The position numbers were made by a program, and so were the translations under genes. Source: JBBDIM01 sp040880405 (lineage in GTDB: Bacteria; Planctomycetota; Planctomycetia; Pirellulales; Pirellulaceae). From it: DNA of 47,031 bases. Every line of letters begins with the position of its first letter. Position 1 is the stretch's first letter. Location of the stretch: contig JBBDIM010000027.1 in the NCBI GenBank assembly GCA_040880405.1, positions 1 through 47,031 of the forward strand, in the 5' to 3' direction. Positions 15,619 to 24,214 of the stretch are shown here, piece after piece. The notes beneath the pieces were generated by a model that did not search any database, had not been told where the DNA came from, and saw only the letters and a list, made by a program, of their open reading frames with translations.

Positions 15619-16941
15619 TTATTTTCCTAGTATGCGGGGTGCCGGGTTCTCCACCGCTCGGCACACCTCTTGTAAGAATACGGCCGCCGGAGCACCATCG
15701 ATTGCACCATGGTCGAAGGTCAGGCTCAAGGTAATTCGGTCGCCGGGGATGATGGTGTCGTCCTGCAGGACAACCGCCTCGCGGCGAATCGCACCGATGC
15801 CAAGGATTGCGATTTCCGGGTAATTGATGACAGGGGTGAAAGCTGTGACACCATACCCGCCGAGACTCGTAACGGTGAACACCCCTTGTTGCATCTCGGC
15901 GGCGGTTAATGTCCGCGTGCGTGCCCGCTGGACCAAATCGCGAGAACGAGCGACCACATTGGAGAATGAGGATTCTCCCACATTATGGATCACTGGCACG
16001 AGCAAGCCCTCCGGCGTGTCAACCGCGATCCCGATATGTAAACCATCGCCGTCCGGAAATTTCAAACCCGACTGGTCCTCATTCCAGCGGGCGGCCAGCG
16101 CCGGATGCTGCCGGAGAACCGATGCGACGAGGCAGGTTATGATATCGGTGTACGCCGGGACAGGCGACGTGACGAATGGCTGCTTGAAATTGTTCCGAAA
16201 AGCCACAATATTTCCTGCATCGGCGTTCGCAAACAAAGTAACCGGAATAGTCCTTGCTTGGCTGAGCCGCAAACGATCGGCGATCACTTTCCTGTGGCTC
16301 GAAAGGGGCCTTTCAAGGGAAGTAGGTAAAACAGTCCCATGGGCCTGAGATACTAAACCATTTCCTGACGCGGTTTCGGAAGTAGGCCTCAATTCAAATC
16401 CTCCGGCAGGGGATACCGCCCCGCGGACATCTGTCTCGCGGATACGACCACCGGCACCGGTTCCGCTGAGCTGCGTCCAATCGATCCCTAACTCTTGGGC
16501 CACACGTCGGGCCCGGGGGCTCGATCTCGTCACTTTGCTCACGACGGCAAGGTTTGACTCCCCAAACACTGGCGAGGTTCCCGCTTTTGCCGTGGCGAGG
16601 TCTTCCCTGGGGCGCGGATCAACGGCACCGGGAATCGAATCATCAGAGGAAGCCAAATCACCAGGGTCTGTCGACGGGACACCGGGTGGTGATTCTCCCT
16701 CGGCCAACAAAAATCCGAGCAATGTCCCGACGGCCAAGTCATCGCCGGTTTGCGGCCCGTCGGGCGGGATGTAAAGAATTCCCGCGTCAACGGACTCGAT
16801 CTCTTGGAGGGCTTTCTCCCCCTCCAATTCAAAGAGGGGATCGCCGACTTGAACGGTATCTCCCGCTTGCTTTAGCCAGCCTTGGAAGGTTCCCTCTTCC
16901 ATCGACCATCCCAATCGCGGCAGTCGAATCTCATGTGCCAT
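15619..16941 (-). CDS. 2-oxoacid dehydrogenase E2 (dihydrolipoamide acyltransferase)
   Basis: A 440-residue E2 with all three expected parts: a lipoyl domain (residues 1-80, lipoyl lysine K43 in ELEGEKALQEIES), a peripheral-subunit/E3-binding domain (about 139-175, SSPRARRVAQELGIDWTQL and TGAGGRIRETDV) and a catalytic acyltransferase core (about 210-440) with the active-site HGAIDG (His 411, Asp 415). It starts two bases after the E1 stop, so the two are translationally coupled. It transfers the acyl group made by E1 to CoA. The gene order E1-E2 without E3 and the fused E1 resemble acetoin- or branched-chain-type complexes; the substrate is not determined. E3 must come from elsewhere in the genome. 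Confidence 0.93.
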   Translation of the reverse strand: MAHEIRLPRLGWSMEEGTFQGWLKQAGDTVQVGDPLFELEGEKALQEIESVDAGILYIPPDGPQTGDDLAVGTLLGFLLAEGESPPGVPSTDPGDLASSDDSIPGAVDPRPREDLATAKAGTSPVFGESNLAVVSKVTRSSPRARRVAQELGIDWTQLSGTGAGGRIRETDVRGAVSPAGGFELRPTSETASGNGLVSQAHGTVLPTSLERPLSSHRKVIADRLRLSQARTIPVTLFANADAGNIVAFRNNFKQPFVTSPVPAYTDIITCLVASVLRQHPALAARWNEDQSGLKFPDGDGLHIGIAVDTPEGLLVPVIHNVGESSFSNVVARSRDLVQRARTRTLTAAEMQQGVFTVTSLGGYGVTAFTPVINYPEIAILGIGAIRREAVVLQDDTIIPGDRITLSLTFDHGAIDGAPAAVFLQEVCRAVENPAPRILGK

Positions 16942-16943
16942 CG

Positions 16944-18968
16944 TTATTCCTTGACCAGTTCGCGAATGGAAGCGGCAATTTGTTCTGCCCCAGGAATCAT
17001 GGCACCCTCCAGCGGCGGGCTATACGGTGTGGGGCAAAAGATACCGGTTAAGCGACGGATCGGTGCATCCAAGTCATCGAAGCCTTCGTCGGCGATCCGG
17101 GCCGCAACTTCCGCGCTAAAACCAAATTGAGCGGGTGACTCGTCCACGATCAGCAGTCGACCGGTCTTGTGAACCGAGGCCAAAATTGTCTCGGTATCGA
17201 GCGGCGAAATCGTCCGCGGATCGATCACCTCAATCGAGACGCTCTCTTGTTCCAACTGGTCCGCTACGGCCTTCGCCAAATGTACCATCCGACCAAGCCC
17301 GACAACGGTGACATCCGTTCCCTCTCGCACGATGGCCGCCTTGCCGAACTCGATCTCGTAATCTCCATCGGGGACGTCGTCCTTGGTCTGCAGAAGCTCA
17401 CGATGCTCAAGGAATAGGACGGGGTCGTTTTGGCGAAGTGCTCGGTTCAGGAGGCCCTTTGCGTCGTAGGCTGAAGAAGGGACCACGACCCGAAGACCCG
17501 GAACCTGCCCGAACATTGCATAGTAGCTGCCGGAGTGATGTGTAGCCGCCGAGTGCCCGACTCCGATGCAACCCCGCAGCACCACGGGCATTTTCAGACG
17601 CCCGCTGGACATATATTGAATCTTGGCGAGCTGGTTAAAGATCTCGCCAATGGCGTCGAGGACGAAGTCCGCGAACATGAAATCGATGACCGGCCTAGTG
17701 CCCGTCATCGCTGCGCCGCAGGCCAATCCGACGAAACCCCTTTCGCAAAGTGGCGTATCGCACAGGCGTTCCGGTCCGTAGAGATCGAACAACCCCTTCG
17801 TTGTCAGGAAGTTGCCACCCCGTTCGCCGATCCCCTCGCCCATGACAAAGATCCGCGGATCGGCTGCCATGGCCTCCGTGAGAGATTCTCGCGTGGCCTG
17901 CGCGTAGGAAATCCGACGCGTCGATGTCGCGGCCGGCCCAAGGTTGCTGGCTACCGGTTCGGCATAGACATGATCGGCCGCCGACTGCGGATCAGGCCAC
18001 GGACTTTTTTCCGCGAATTCCCGTGACTCGAGGACCACTGCCTGAATTTCCGCGTCGATTTCGTCCAATTCCTCCAGCAACGCAAGGTCGCCGCTCTCGA
18101 CGATCAACCGCCGCAAGCGGGTGATCGGACAACGTTGTTTCCAAGATTCTACCTCCTCCCGAGTACGGTAATCGAAGTCACCCATGCCTTCCGCGTGGGC
18201 CCGAGTGCGGTAAGTCTTGCATTCGATCAGGGTCGGTCCCCCTCCCCGGCGAGCCCGGGCAGAGGCCTCTTGTGCAACGCGGTAAACCTCAGTGACGTCA
18301 TTCCCATCGACCTCCACTCCCGGCATTCCGTAGGCCGGACCCCGATCCGAGACGCTGGGGTTTCCGCTGGCATAAGAGAATGGAATTTCGGTGGCGAACT
18401 CGTTGTTCTCACAGACGAACAGCACGGGAAGTTTCCAGATGCTGGCCATGTTCAGGCCTTCGTGGAAGGCACCATTATTCACGGCACCATCACCAAAGAA
18501 AGCGACAGCAACATGGCTGCTCTTCCGCAGTTTGAAGCTGTAGGCTCCGCCGCAGGCCTGCAAGATACAGGGACCGACAATCCCGCTGGTCCCCATCATG
18601 CCGATCTCGGGAGCGAACAGATGCATCGAACCGCCCCGGCCTCGCGAGCAACCGGTGGTCCGTCCGAATAGTTCCGCCATTAGGTCGCGGGCTGGCATCC
18701 CTTTGGCCAATGCATGCCCATGTCCGCGGTGCGTACTGAATACTACATCATCCTTGGTGAGGTTTCCACAAACTCCTGCGGCGATCGCCTCTTGGCCGAC
18801 ATAGGTATGGCAGGCCCCCGGAATAAGGCCTCGCTGATGGCATCGCGCAAGCTCTTCTTCCGTTAATCGGATGAGTTGCATGGTGCGATAGAGCGACGGT
18901 AACTTTCCCAGTACCACAGGTGAAATCGGAACACTTGTGGTGTCAATAAAGTCGTTCGGTTTATGCAT
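16944..18968 (-). CDS. 2-oxoacid dehydrogenase E1, fused alpha and beta subunits
   Basis: A 674-residue thiamine-diphosphate enzyme in which the E1 alpha and beta subunits are one chain. The alpha half (about 20-325) has RGHGHALAKGM, GRGGSMHLF and the ThDP motif GDGAVNNGAFHEGLN starting at 159 with the distal ENN. The beta half begins near ISYAQATRESLTEAM and carries GEGIGERGG, GCAAMTGTRPVIDFMF-like pyrimidine-domain sequence, VPSSAYDAKGLL and the C-terminal transketolase domain (VIDPRTISPLDTETI, GRLLIVDES). The fusion occurs in several bacterial acetoin/branched-chain-type enzymes. It decarboxylates a 2-oxoacid and acylates E2. It lies three bases before the SDR gene's stop, inside the minus-strand catabolic run. 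Confidence 0.94.
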   Translation of the reverse strand: MHKPNDFIDTTSVPISPVVLGKLPSLYRTMQLIRLTEEELARCHQRGLIPGACHTYVGQEAIAAGVCGNLTKDDVVFSTHRGHGHALAKGMPARDLMAELFGRTTGCSRGRGGSMHLFAPEIGMMGTSGIVGPCILQACGGAYSFKLRKSSHVAVAFFGDGAVNNGAFHEGLNMASIWKLPVLFVCENNEFATEIPFSYASGNPSVSDRGPAYGMPGVEVDGNDVTEVYRVAQEASARARRGGGPTLIECKTYRTRAHAEGMGDFDYRTREEVESWKQRCPITRLRRLIVESGDLALLEELDEIDAEIQAVVLESREFAEKSPWPDPQSAADHVYAEPVASNLGPAATSTRRISYAQATRESLTEAMAADPRIFVMGEGIGERGGNFLTTKGLFDLYGPERLCDTPLCERGFVGLACGAAMTGTRPVIDFMFADFVLDAIGEIFNQLAKIQYMSSGRLKMPVVLRGCIGVGHSAATHHSGSYYAMFGQVPGLRVVVPSSAYDAKGLLNRALRQNDPVLFLEHRELLQTKDDVPDGDYEIEFGKAAIVREGTDVTVVGLGRMVHLAKAVADQLEQESVSIEVIDPRTISPLDTETILASVHKTGRLLIVDESPAQFGFSAEVAARIADEGFDDLDAPIRRLTGIFCPTPYSPPLEGAMIPGAEQIAASIRELVKE

Positions 18969-18970
18969 TA

Positions 18971-19765
18971 TTATTCATTTACTCCAATAGTTCCACCAGC
19001 ATTCATGGCGAGGTTTCCTCCGTCCATGGGAATCAACGCACCAGTAATCCAGTCCGAGGCATCCGACGCAAGCAGCACGATCAAGCCTGCAATGTCGTTC
19101 GGCTGACCCAATCGCCCCCGAGGCACCCCGCGAAGCCATTGTTGTTCTAGCTGAGGATCTAGGTCCATACGTTGTTTGAGATTGGGATTGACCACCTGAG
19201 CCGGCAGGATTGCATTGGTGCGAACACCCCGACGGGCCCACTCCGTGCTTAGTTCACGAGTCATCTGGACGACCGCGCCCATCGCCATACTGTAGGCGAT
19301 ATGACCTCGGCCCAGGGCCGTCGTGCTCGCCAGGGAGCCAACATTGACGATACTTCCGCTCCCGGCCGCTAACATCCGCCTTCCCGCTTCCTGACACATA
19401 CACAACCGACCAAACACCAGGTTTTGAAACACACCTTGAACTTGTTCAGGGGAAATGTCCTCTGGTGTTGCCAAAAAGCCCTCACCTGCGATATTGCCCA
19501 GAAAATCGATCTTTCCATATTCCACGTCCAGTCGTCTGAACATCTCCTCGATCTGGATCGGATCGGAAATATCGCATGTCACCGCCACGGCCCGCCGCCC
19601 CAGGGCCTCAATGTCAGCGACCGTTTGGTCCAGTCCGGAGGCATTCCGGTCGGCGAGCATCAGGTTAGCCCCATGCTCTGCAAGGGCCAGGGCGGCCGCG
19701 CGGCCCATTCCACTGGCGGCCCCTGAAATCAGGGCAACCCGTCCGGTAAGGGAAAAAAGTGTCAC
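18971..19765 (-). CDS. SDR family oxidoreductase with YxxxM in place of YxxxK
   Basis: About 264 residues from a GTG at 19765 preceded by TGAGGTG; the open frame also runs 18 codons further up to an ATG inside the transporter gene, but the family-like start is VTLFSLTGRVALISG. The NAD(P)-binding GAASGMGRA motif, the LADRNASG acidic residue (NAD preference), DFLGNIAGEG (NAG-like) and the catalytic serine region NVGSLAS are present. The catalytic motif reads Tyr158-S-M-A-Met162, so the active-site lysine is methionine (ATG codon, 19280-19282). C-terminal GRLGQPNDIAGLIVLLASDAS and ITGALIPMDGG are normal. The fold is certain, but dehydrogenase activity is doubtful. It is in the catabolic cluster next to E1. 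Confidence 0.88.
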   Translation of the reverse strand: MTLFSLTGRVALISGAASGMGRAAALALAEHGANLMLADRNASGLDQTVADIEALGRRAVAVTCDISDPIQIEEMFRRLDVEYGKIDFLGNIAGEGFLATPEDISPEQVQGVFQNLVFGRLCMCQEAGRRMLAAGSGSIVNVGSLASTTALGRGHIAYSMAMGAVVQMTRELSTEWARRGVRTNAILPAQVVNPNLKQRMDLDPQLEQQWLRGVPRGRLGQPNDIAGLIVLLASDASDWITGALIPMDGGNLAMNAGGTIGVNE

Positions 19766-19788
19766 TTTTCGACGCACCTCATACGGAA

Positions 19789-21360
19789 TTAAATGAACAA
19801 GGCCTTGATGGCTGGCCACTGATTTTCAATGAATACTAACGTCGCCAAGCCTAAATAAAAGATCGCGCACGAAGAGACTCCCAGCGAATGGTACCATCGC
19901 GGACGCAATTCCGGGGGAAGCAGTTTGTGATTAATCCACAGCAATTGTAGGGCCGTGACTCCTAGGGCGACGTTATTAAGATTGGCGATGACAATCGTCA
20001 TTAATTTGGGAGTCCCATACGTGCTAAACAAGTAAGCGCAAACGAGGGACCATGCCAGATAACTGAATAAGATGGTGTAATAGATCCACTCCACCTGGTT
20101 TGGCCGAAATGTGTTGCGGACTCGCCGACTGGCCGTCCAAATCCCGTCGGTCCAACGCCGACTGAAGTCGTCAATAATCGACATCTGACTAGGTAACATC
20201 ACCGCGACCCCGGCCAGCAGCGCCACGACCCACAGCACCTGTTGCAAAACCGGCATGAGTGGAGGGGCATTTCGGAATCCATCGGCCGTAATCACGGCTT
20301 GGGCCCAGGAAAGCTCGCTATCATGGAGGGTAGAATACTGGGAAAACCCAATGGACAGGAGGGCCGGTAGAGCCATGCCCATAAAGCACCCAGGCATCCA
20401 AACCAACAACTGATCGGTCAGGATGTAACGCCACCAGCCATGCCACCGCCGCATATTTTCCGGGGTGATCGGGAACACTTTTCCGACGTGACTAAGCGAC
20501 ACTTTTTTGCCGCCAATCGCGCTGGCAATCGCTCCCACCTTTTGACCCATGCCCCATCCCTTGTCGCGGACAAAGCTGCTATAGGTGGAATTCGCCAGCC
20601 CGCCACCTCCGGCATAACCGGCAAAGGCTCCGAGCAACGCAATGTTTCCGAGCGCGACCACCGGCCATTCACCATATTGGTAATAATGGCCAACCGCATT
20701 GACCACTTTCTCACCACCGGCTCCGTCTGATATCGGAACATTGCCAAATTTCCCAAAGCCACTAAAGACGCTCCACCAATCAGCCGGTGAAACGTAGAAG
20801 ACACCAATGACCACACAAAATCCTAGTACAAATATTACTTTGAAGGTCATGACCGCCTGCAACGTATTATATACCTTGCCGCCGACCAATACCGGGATTG
20901 CCACGCCTAACAAGCAGGCATAGGCCAGACCGGTCACCAGCCATTTGTCCTCTTCCAAAGGAGGTCTGCCGAGCCAGAGTGCTGCAATAATGGCCGCTCC
21001 ATGGGTCGACAGCCCCGGAATCAAGGCGCTCCCGTTGAGCAAGAGCATCACTGCCATCCAAAACTTAGGACCAAATCGCATCCGCATGAACCCGGTAAAG
21101 ACCGGTTCGCCGCAATAGAGCGCATACCGCCCACATTCTATGTTGTAAAAAACCTGCACGATGATCGCAATGGTTGCGATCCACATGAGCCCGCCGCCAT
21201 ACCGGGCAGTAATTTCAGGACCGAACAACCACTCTCCACCTCCGATCTGGATCCCCATCATCACGATTCCGGGTCCGATAAAGCTTGTCCAATTTCGAAA
21301 GGCAAGCGGCTTGGGCTCAGGCAGATCGGCGACTTCCCAGGGAGGTATGGTATCAGTCAT
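19789..21360 (-). CDS. Divergent Nramp/SLC11-like membrane transporter
   Basis: About 523 residues from the ATG MTDTIPPWEVADLPEPKPL; a longer start would overlap the upstream stop codon. Eleven or so membrane segments are visible. The first (FIGPGIVMMGIQIGGGEWL) aligns with Nramp helix 1 but has GGGE where metal-transporting Nramps have DPGN, and the helix 6 region (GAFAGYAGGGGLANSTYSSF) lacks the MPH-type metal motif. Planctomycete and Bacteroidetes homologues are annotated Nramp family, but without the metal ligands it probably carries another substrate. Its place inside a catabolic operon suggests uptake of the compound being degraded. Fold confidence is moderate to high; substrate is unknown. 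Confidence 0.8.
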   Translation of the reverse strand: MTDTIPPWEVADLPEPKPLAFRNWTSFIGPGIVMMGIQIGGGEWLFGPEITARYGGGLMWIATIAIIVQVFYNIECGRYALYCGEPVFTGFMRMRFGPKFWMAVMLLLNGSALIPGLSTHGAAIIAALWLGRPPLEEDKWLVTGLAYACLLGVAIPVLVGGKVYNTLQAVMTFKVIFVLGFCVVIGVFYVSPADWWSVFSGFGKFGNVPISDGAGGEKVVNAVGHYYQYGEWPVVALGNIALLGAFAGYAGGGGLANSTYSSFVRDKGWGMGQKVGAIASAIGGKKVSLSHVGKVFPITPENMRRWHGWWRYILTDQLLVWMPGCFMGMALPALLSIGFSQYSTLHDSELSWAQAVITADGFRNAPPLMPVLQQVLWVVALLAGVAVMLPSQMSIIDDFSRRWTDGIWTASRRVRNTFRPNQVEWIYYTILFSYLAWSLVCAYLFSTYGTPKLMTIVIANLNNVALGVTALQLLWINHKLLPPELRPRWYHSLGVSSCAIFYLGLATLVFIENQWPAIKALFI

Positions 21361-21388
21361 CGGCATTCGCTCGTGAGGCGTTCGAATT

Positions 21389-23116
21389 TCAGTAAAGCAC
21401 AATCGCGCGTCCCGGTCCGCCGTGGCAGTCGCGGACCTTGACAGGCGAAAAAAGGAAGTACGCGTCCTGCGGTACTTTCCCTACATTATGCAGGAACTCG
21501 ACACCGATCATTTCGCGATCGCCGAGAGCCCAATAGGTCATGAGTGCGCGGCGCGGCTCTACGCCCCCGAGATCGGGCGCGTCGGTTGCGAGGCAACGAA
21601 TTCCTTTGCTCTTTAGGTACACAATCGTGTCGGGGCCAGGGGCTGGCCAGCCTTCGCTCTTGCCTGAGAGGGGATCAGCCCAAGTACCACCATGGTGCGG
21701 CTGCGGTTTGAAGTGCTTGTCGAGATGGCCCGTATGGAAAATAACCACCTCACCCGGCTTTAACTCCCCCTTTAGTTTCTCGAACTCTTGAATATGACGG
21801 GGGGTGATCTCTGGTGAAAAGGGCCGGTTTCTCGGATCGCTGCTGCCCACGAGGGACCGGACATCGATTACTCGACTCGCTCCGCACATCCAGTCCAGCG
21901 GCACCTTCTCGGTTGTCATCGTGCTGTGCCCGCGTGGACCATACTGCTGCTGGTACTGCTCTAGCCAACCCCGGACTTCGGGTGCGTAGGCTACCGGCTT
22001 GCTGTCGGGCGGCAACGCATACGCCGGGGGCACGAGATTCGTTCCAGCCATGGCGTCCATCAGATGCGCATGGTGCCACATATCCAGATAATCCGAATAG
22101 AGAAAGTCAACTTTAAGGTATGCCTGTCGATGCTGTCCGGTGCCAACTCCCGGCGATGTCACCGGCAGGTTGGGGGCTAAGGTAGGCGATAGATCGATCG
22201 CGCGTTTGTTTTTGACGGACTCAATCAACTTCGGCGGCAGGTCACCCCCGACGATGGCAAAGGCCCGCCCTTCACTGTAGGGGCCACCTTCATGTTTTGG
22301 CCCCATCATGCAATAAAAAGCTCCAGTGGAGGGCAGTTCGCCCAGGTTTGTCGCCCCCTCGGTCCAGATCATGCCATGCTTCAAGCCAGCATAGTGAGTC
22401 GGCTCGGCGAGATCAGGCAGGGGACCCATGCTAGCGCTATCCGTTCCGAGCGTCATCACCCCCCGACTAGCCAGGAATTTCATACAGGCTGGGTCGGGAT
22501 CGGGATATCCCGGGGCCTTGCGATCGAGCACATTTGCGATAAACCGATTGCCCTCGGGAAAGGGACGGTAGTATTTGTCGGAGTAGCCGCTGCGGAACAA
22601 TACGACATCGCCAAACCGCAACGGACGATGCTGTTCCTCAAATTTTCTAACATGTTGGTCTGTTACCAACGGGCTGACACCTTTGGGGGCTTGGTCGAGC
22701 AGTTCTCGAATATCCACCACACAGGCTTCGCCCCCAAACTGCCATGGTTCGATCTTGTCGGTATAGGCCAAACCCAGAGGACCTGACTTTTCCCGATTCA
22801 ATTCAGGCCGAGCCACCGAGTGGGGTGGAACATCGAGTTGTGTCCCGGTATTGCCATCGATCAACAGCACGTCGACATTGTAGGCCGAGTCAGGTCCGAT
22901 GACCCGCTGACGGGAAATCTGAAACCGGGGGAACGGCTCCGTCGGCCAGGTACAAGGATATTCAGGAGCGATTGGGAGCGAGAGATCGACAAACCGTGAC
23001 TCGCTGCTGGGCGACTCGACTGACTGGGCCGTTACGACTTCCGCGCTGGCAGTGCAGCAAAGCAGAGCGGAAAGTGCCACCCAATTCGTGGACAGACAAC
23101 GATGTTTACTTCCCAT
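21389..23116 (-). CDS. Exported double-domain cyclase-family (kynurenine formamidase-like) protein
   Basis: A 575-residue protein with a signal peptide (about 1-30, LSALLCCTASAEVVTAQS) and two cyclase-family (PF04199) units: residues about 42-300 (FVDLSLPIAPEYPCTWP onward) and about 315-570 (AIDLSPTLAPNLPVTSPG onward). In unit 1 the HxxxHxD...H metal motif reads N89-T-G-T-Q93-L-D95-V-P-P-H99, so two histidines are replaced, while the later His...Glu pair in PTHYAGLKHGMIWTEG is kept. In unit 2 the motif is also altered (WHHAHLMDAMAGTN) and the later histidine is missing. Family members hydrolyse amides or lactones with zinc or manganese. Here the metal site may be rearranged between units or lost. 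Confidence 0.82.
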   Translation of the reverse strand: MGSKHRCLSTNWVALSALLCCTASAEVVTAQSVESPSSESRFVDLSLPIAPEYPCTWPTEPFPRFQISRQRVIGPDSAYNVDVLLIDGNTGTQLDVPPHSVARPELNREKSGPLGLAYTDKIEPWQFGGEACVVDIRELLDQAPKGVSPLVTDQHVRKFEEQHRPLRFGDVVLFRSGYSDKYYRPFPEGNRFIANVLDRKAPGYPDPDPACMKFLASRGVMTLGTDSASMGPLPDLAEPTHYAGLKHGMIWTEGATNLGELPSTGAFYCMMGPKHEGGPYSEGRAFAIVGGDLPPKLIESVKNKRAIDLSPTLAPNLPVTSPGVGTGQHRQAYLKVDFLYSDYLDMWHHAHLMDAMAGTNLVPPAYALPPDSKPVAYAPEVRGWLEQYQQQYGPRGHSTMTTEKVPLDWMCGASRVIDVRSLVGSSDPRNRPFSPEITPRHIQEFEKLKGELKPGEVVIFHTGHLDKHFKPQPHHGGTWADPLSGKSEGWPAPGPDTIVYLKSKGIRCLATDAPDLGGVEPRRALMTYWALGDREMIGVEFLHNVGKVPQDAYFLFSPVKVRDCHGGPGRAIVLY

Positions 23117-23222
23117 CAGGCTACTCTTTCCACTTTAGTTGGACGCATCCCGCGCGTGGCAATCCGCGGTTCGTTGAATTCCCGCGGCTTTAATCGCCCG
23201 TACAAGGGAACATTGGATAAGT

Positions 23223-24047
23223 TCATTCTCGATCCTGGCTGACTTCACCCTCCGCGATGACCGGATTGGTCAGCGAGCCGATGCCTTCAATCTCTACCGC
23301 CACCCGGTCTCCCGGTTGAAGGAAGACAGGCGGTTTTCGGGCGGCCCCCACTCCATGAGGCGTACCGGTCAAGATCACCGTATTCGGCGGCAGGACGGAA
23401 CTTGCACTAAGAAATTCGATGAGCGCGGGGACATCGAAAATCATATCGTCGGTATTCCAATCCTGCATCACGTTGCCGTTGAGAATTGTCTTGATGCCGA
23501 GTTTGTTCGGGTTGGGTATTTCGTCGCTCGTTACCAAACACGGACCAAGGGGGCAGAACGTCGCGAATGATTTTCCCCGACACCACTGTCCACCGCCCCA
23601 CTGGATCTGCCAATCGCGGGCACTGACGTCGTTGGCACAGGTGTAGCCAAGTACGTAGTCCAGGGCATCGGCTTGGGAGACATTATGGCAACTGCGACCG
23701 ATCACCACCGCCAGCTCGCATTCGTAATCGACTTCCTCGCTGCGCAATTGCCGGGGAAGCACGATCGGTCCATCCGGGTCCTGCACGGTGCCGGTGTTTT
23801 TCATGAACACGACCGGAAATTCCGGGATTGGCTGATTGCCCTCGTGGGCATGCTTTCGATAGTTCAGTCCGATACAAATGATGTTGCTGGGCTGAATGGG
23901 GGCAAGGATCTTGGTGACATCGGCCGGTTCGCCAGTGTCGGTAAATGAGGCAGTAATTTCGCCGTCGATCCGGGTAACCCGCTGATCATCATGTTGTTGG
24001 CCGAACTGGATCTTACCAGCGGAATCTCGGTAACGAATGCATTTCAT
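23223..24047 (-). CDS. Fumarylacetoacetate hydrolase (FAH) family protein
   Basis: A 274-residue enzyme of the FAH family (PF01557), cytosolic. Landmarks are IICIGLNYRKHAHEGNQPIP, FMKNTGTVQDPDGPIVLP, the metal-binding EVDYECELAVVIGR, NDVSARDWQ, SFATFCPLGPCLVTSDEI, VILTGTPHGVG and the C-terminal LQPGDRVAVEIEGIGSL. Members cleave C-C bonds of acylpyruvates or 2,4-diketo acids, or decarboxylate them, using Mg. In the catabolic cluster it could hydrolyse a diketo-deoxy acid to pyruvate plus an acid; this assignment is inferred from context. It lies 106 bases before the cyclase gene start and 167 bases after the aldolase gene. Confidence 0.93.
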   Translation of the reverse strand: MKCIRYRDSAGKIQFGQQHDDQRVTRIDGEITASFTDTGEPADVTKILAPIQPSNIICIGLNYRKHAHEGNQPIPEFPVVFMKNTGTVQDPDGPIVLPRQLRSEEVDYECELAVVIGRSCHNVSQADALDYVLGYTCANDVSARDWQIQWGGGQWCRGKSFATFCPLGPCLVTSDEIPNPNKLGIKTILNGNVMQDWNTDDMIFDVPALIEFLSASSVLPPNTVILTGTPHGVGAARKPPVFLQPGDRVAVEIEGIGSLTNPVIAEGEVSQDRE

Positions 24048-24214
24048 GGGCTTATCGATCTCCTACAACGGAATTGGTTCTAAGGCAATCATCCTGACGT
24101 CGAATCAGGTCGCGGTTGTCAGCCATGGCGAAACCATCCCAACGGCGGTGGCTTGTGACAAAATATCGATGCACCGTTGTTCCAGTTGAGACACGGAGAT
24201 TCGATGTCCGTTGA

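Noticed and set aside
17535..18671. Plus-strand frames opposite the E1 gene
   Set aside because: They are antisense to strongly conserved E1 sequence and show no domain features.
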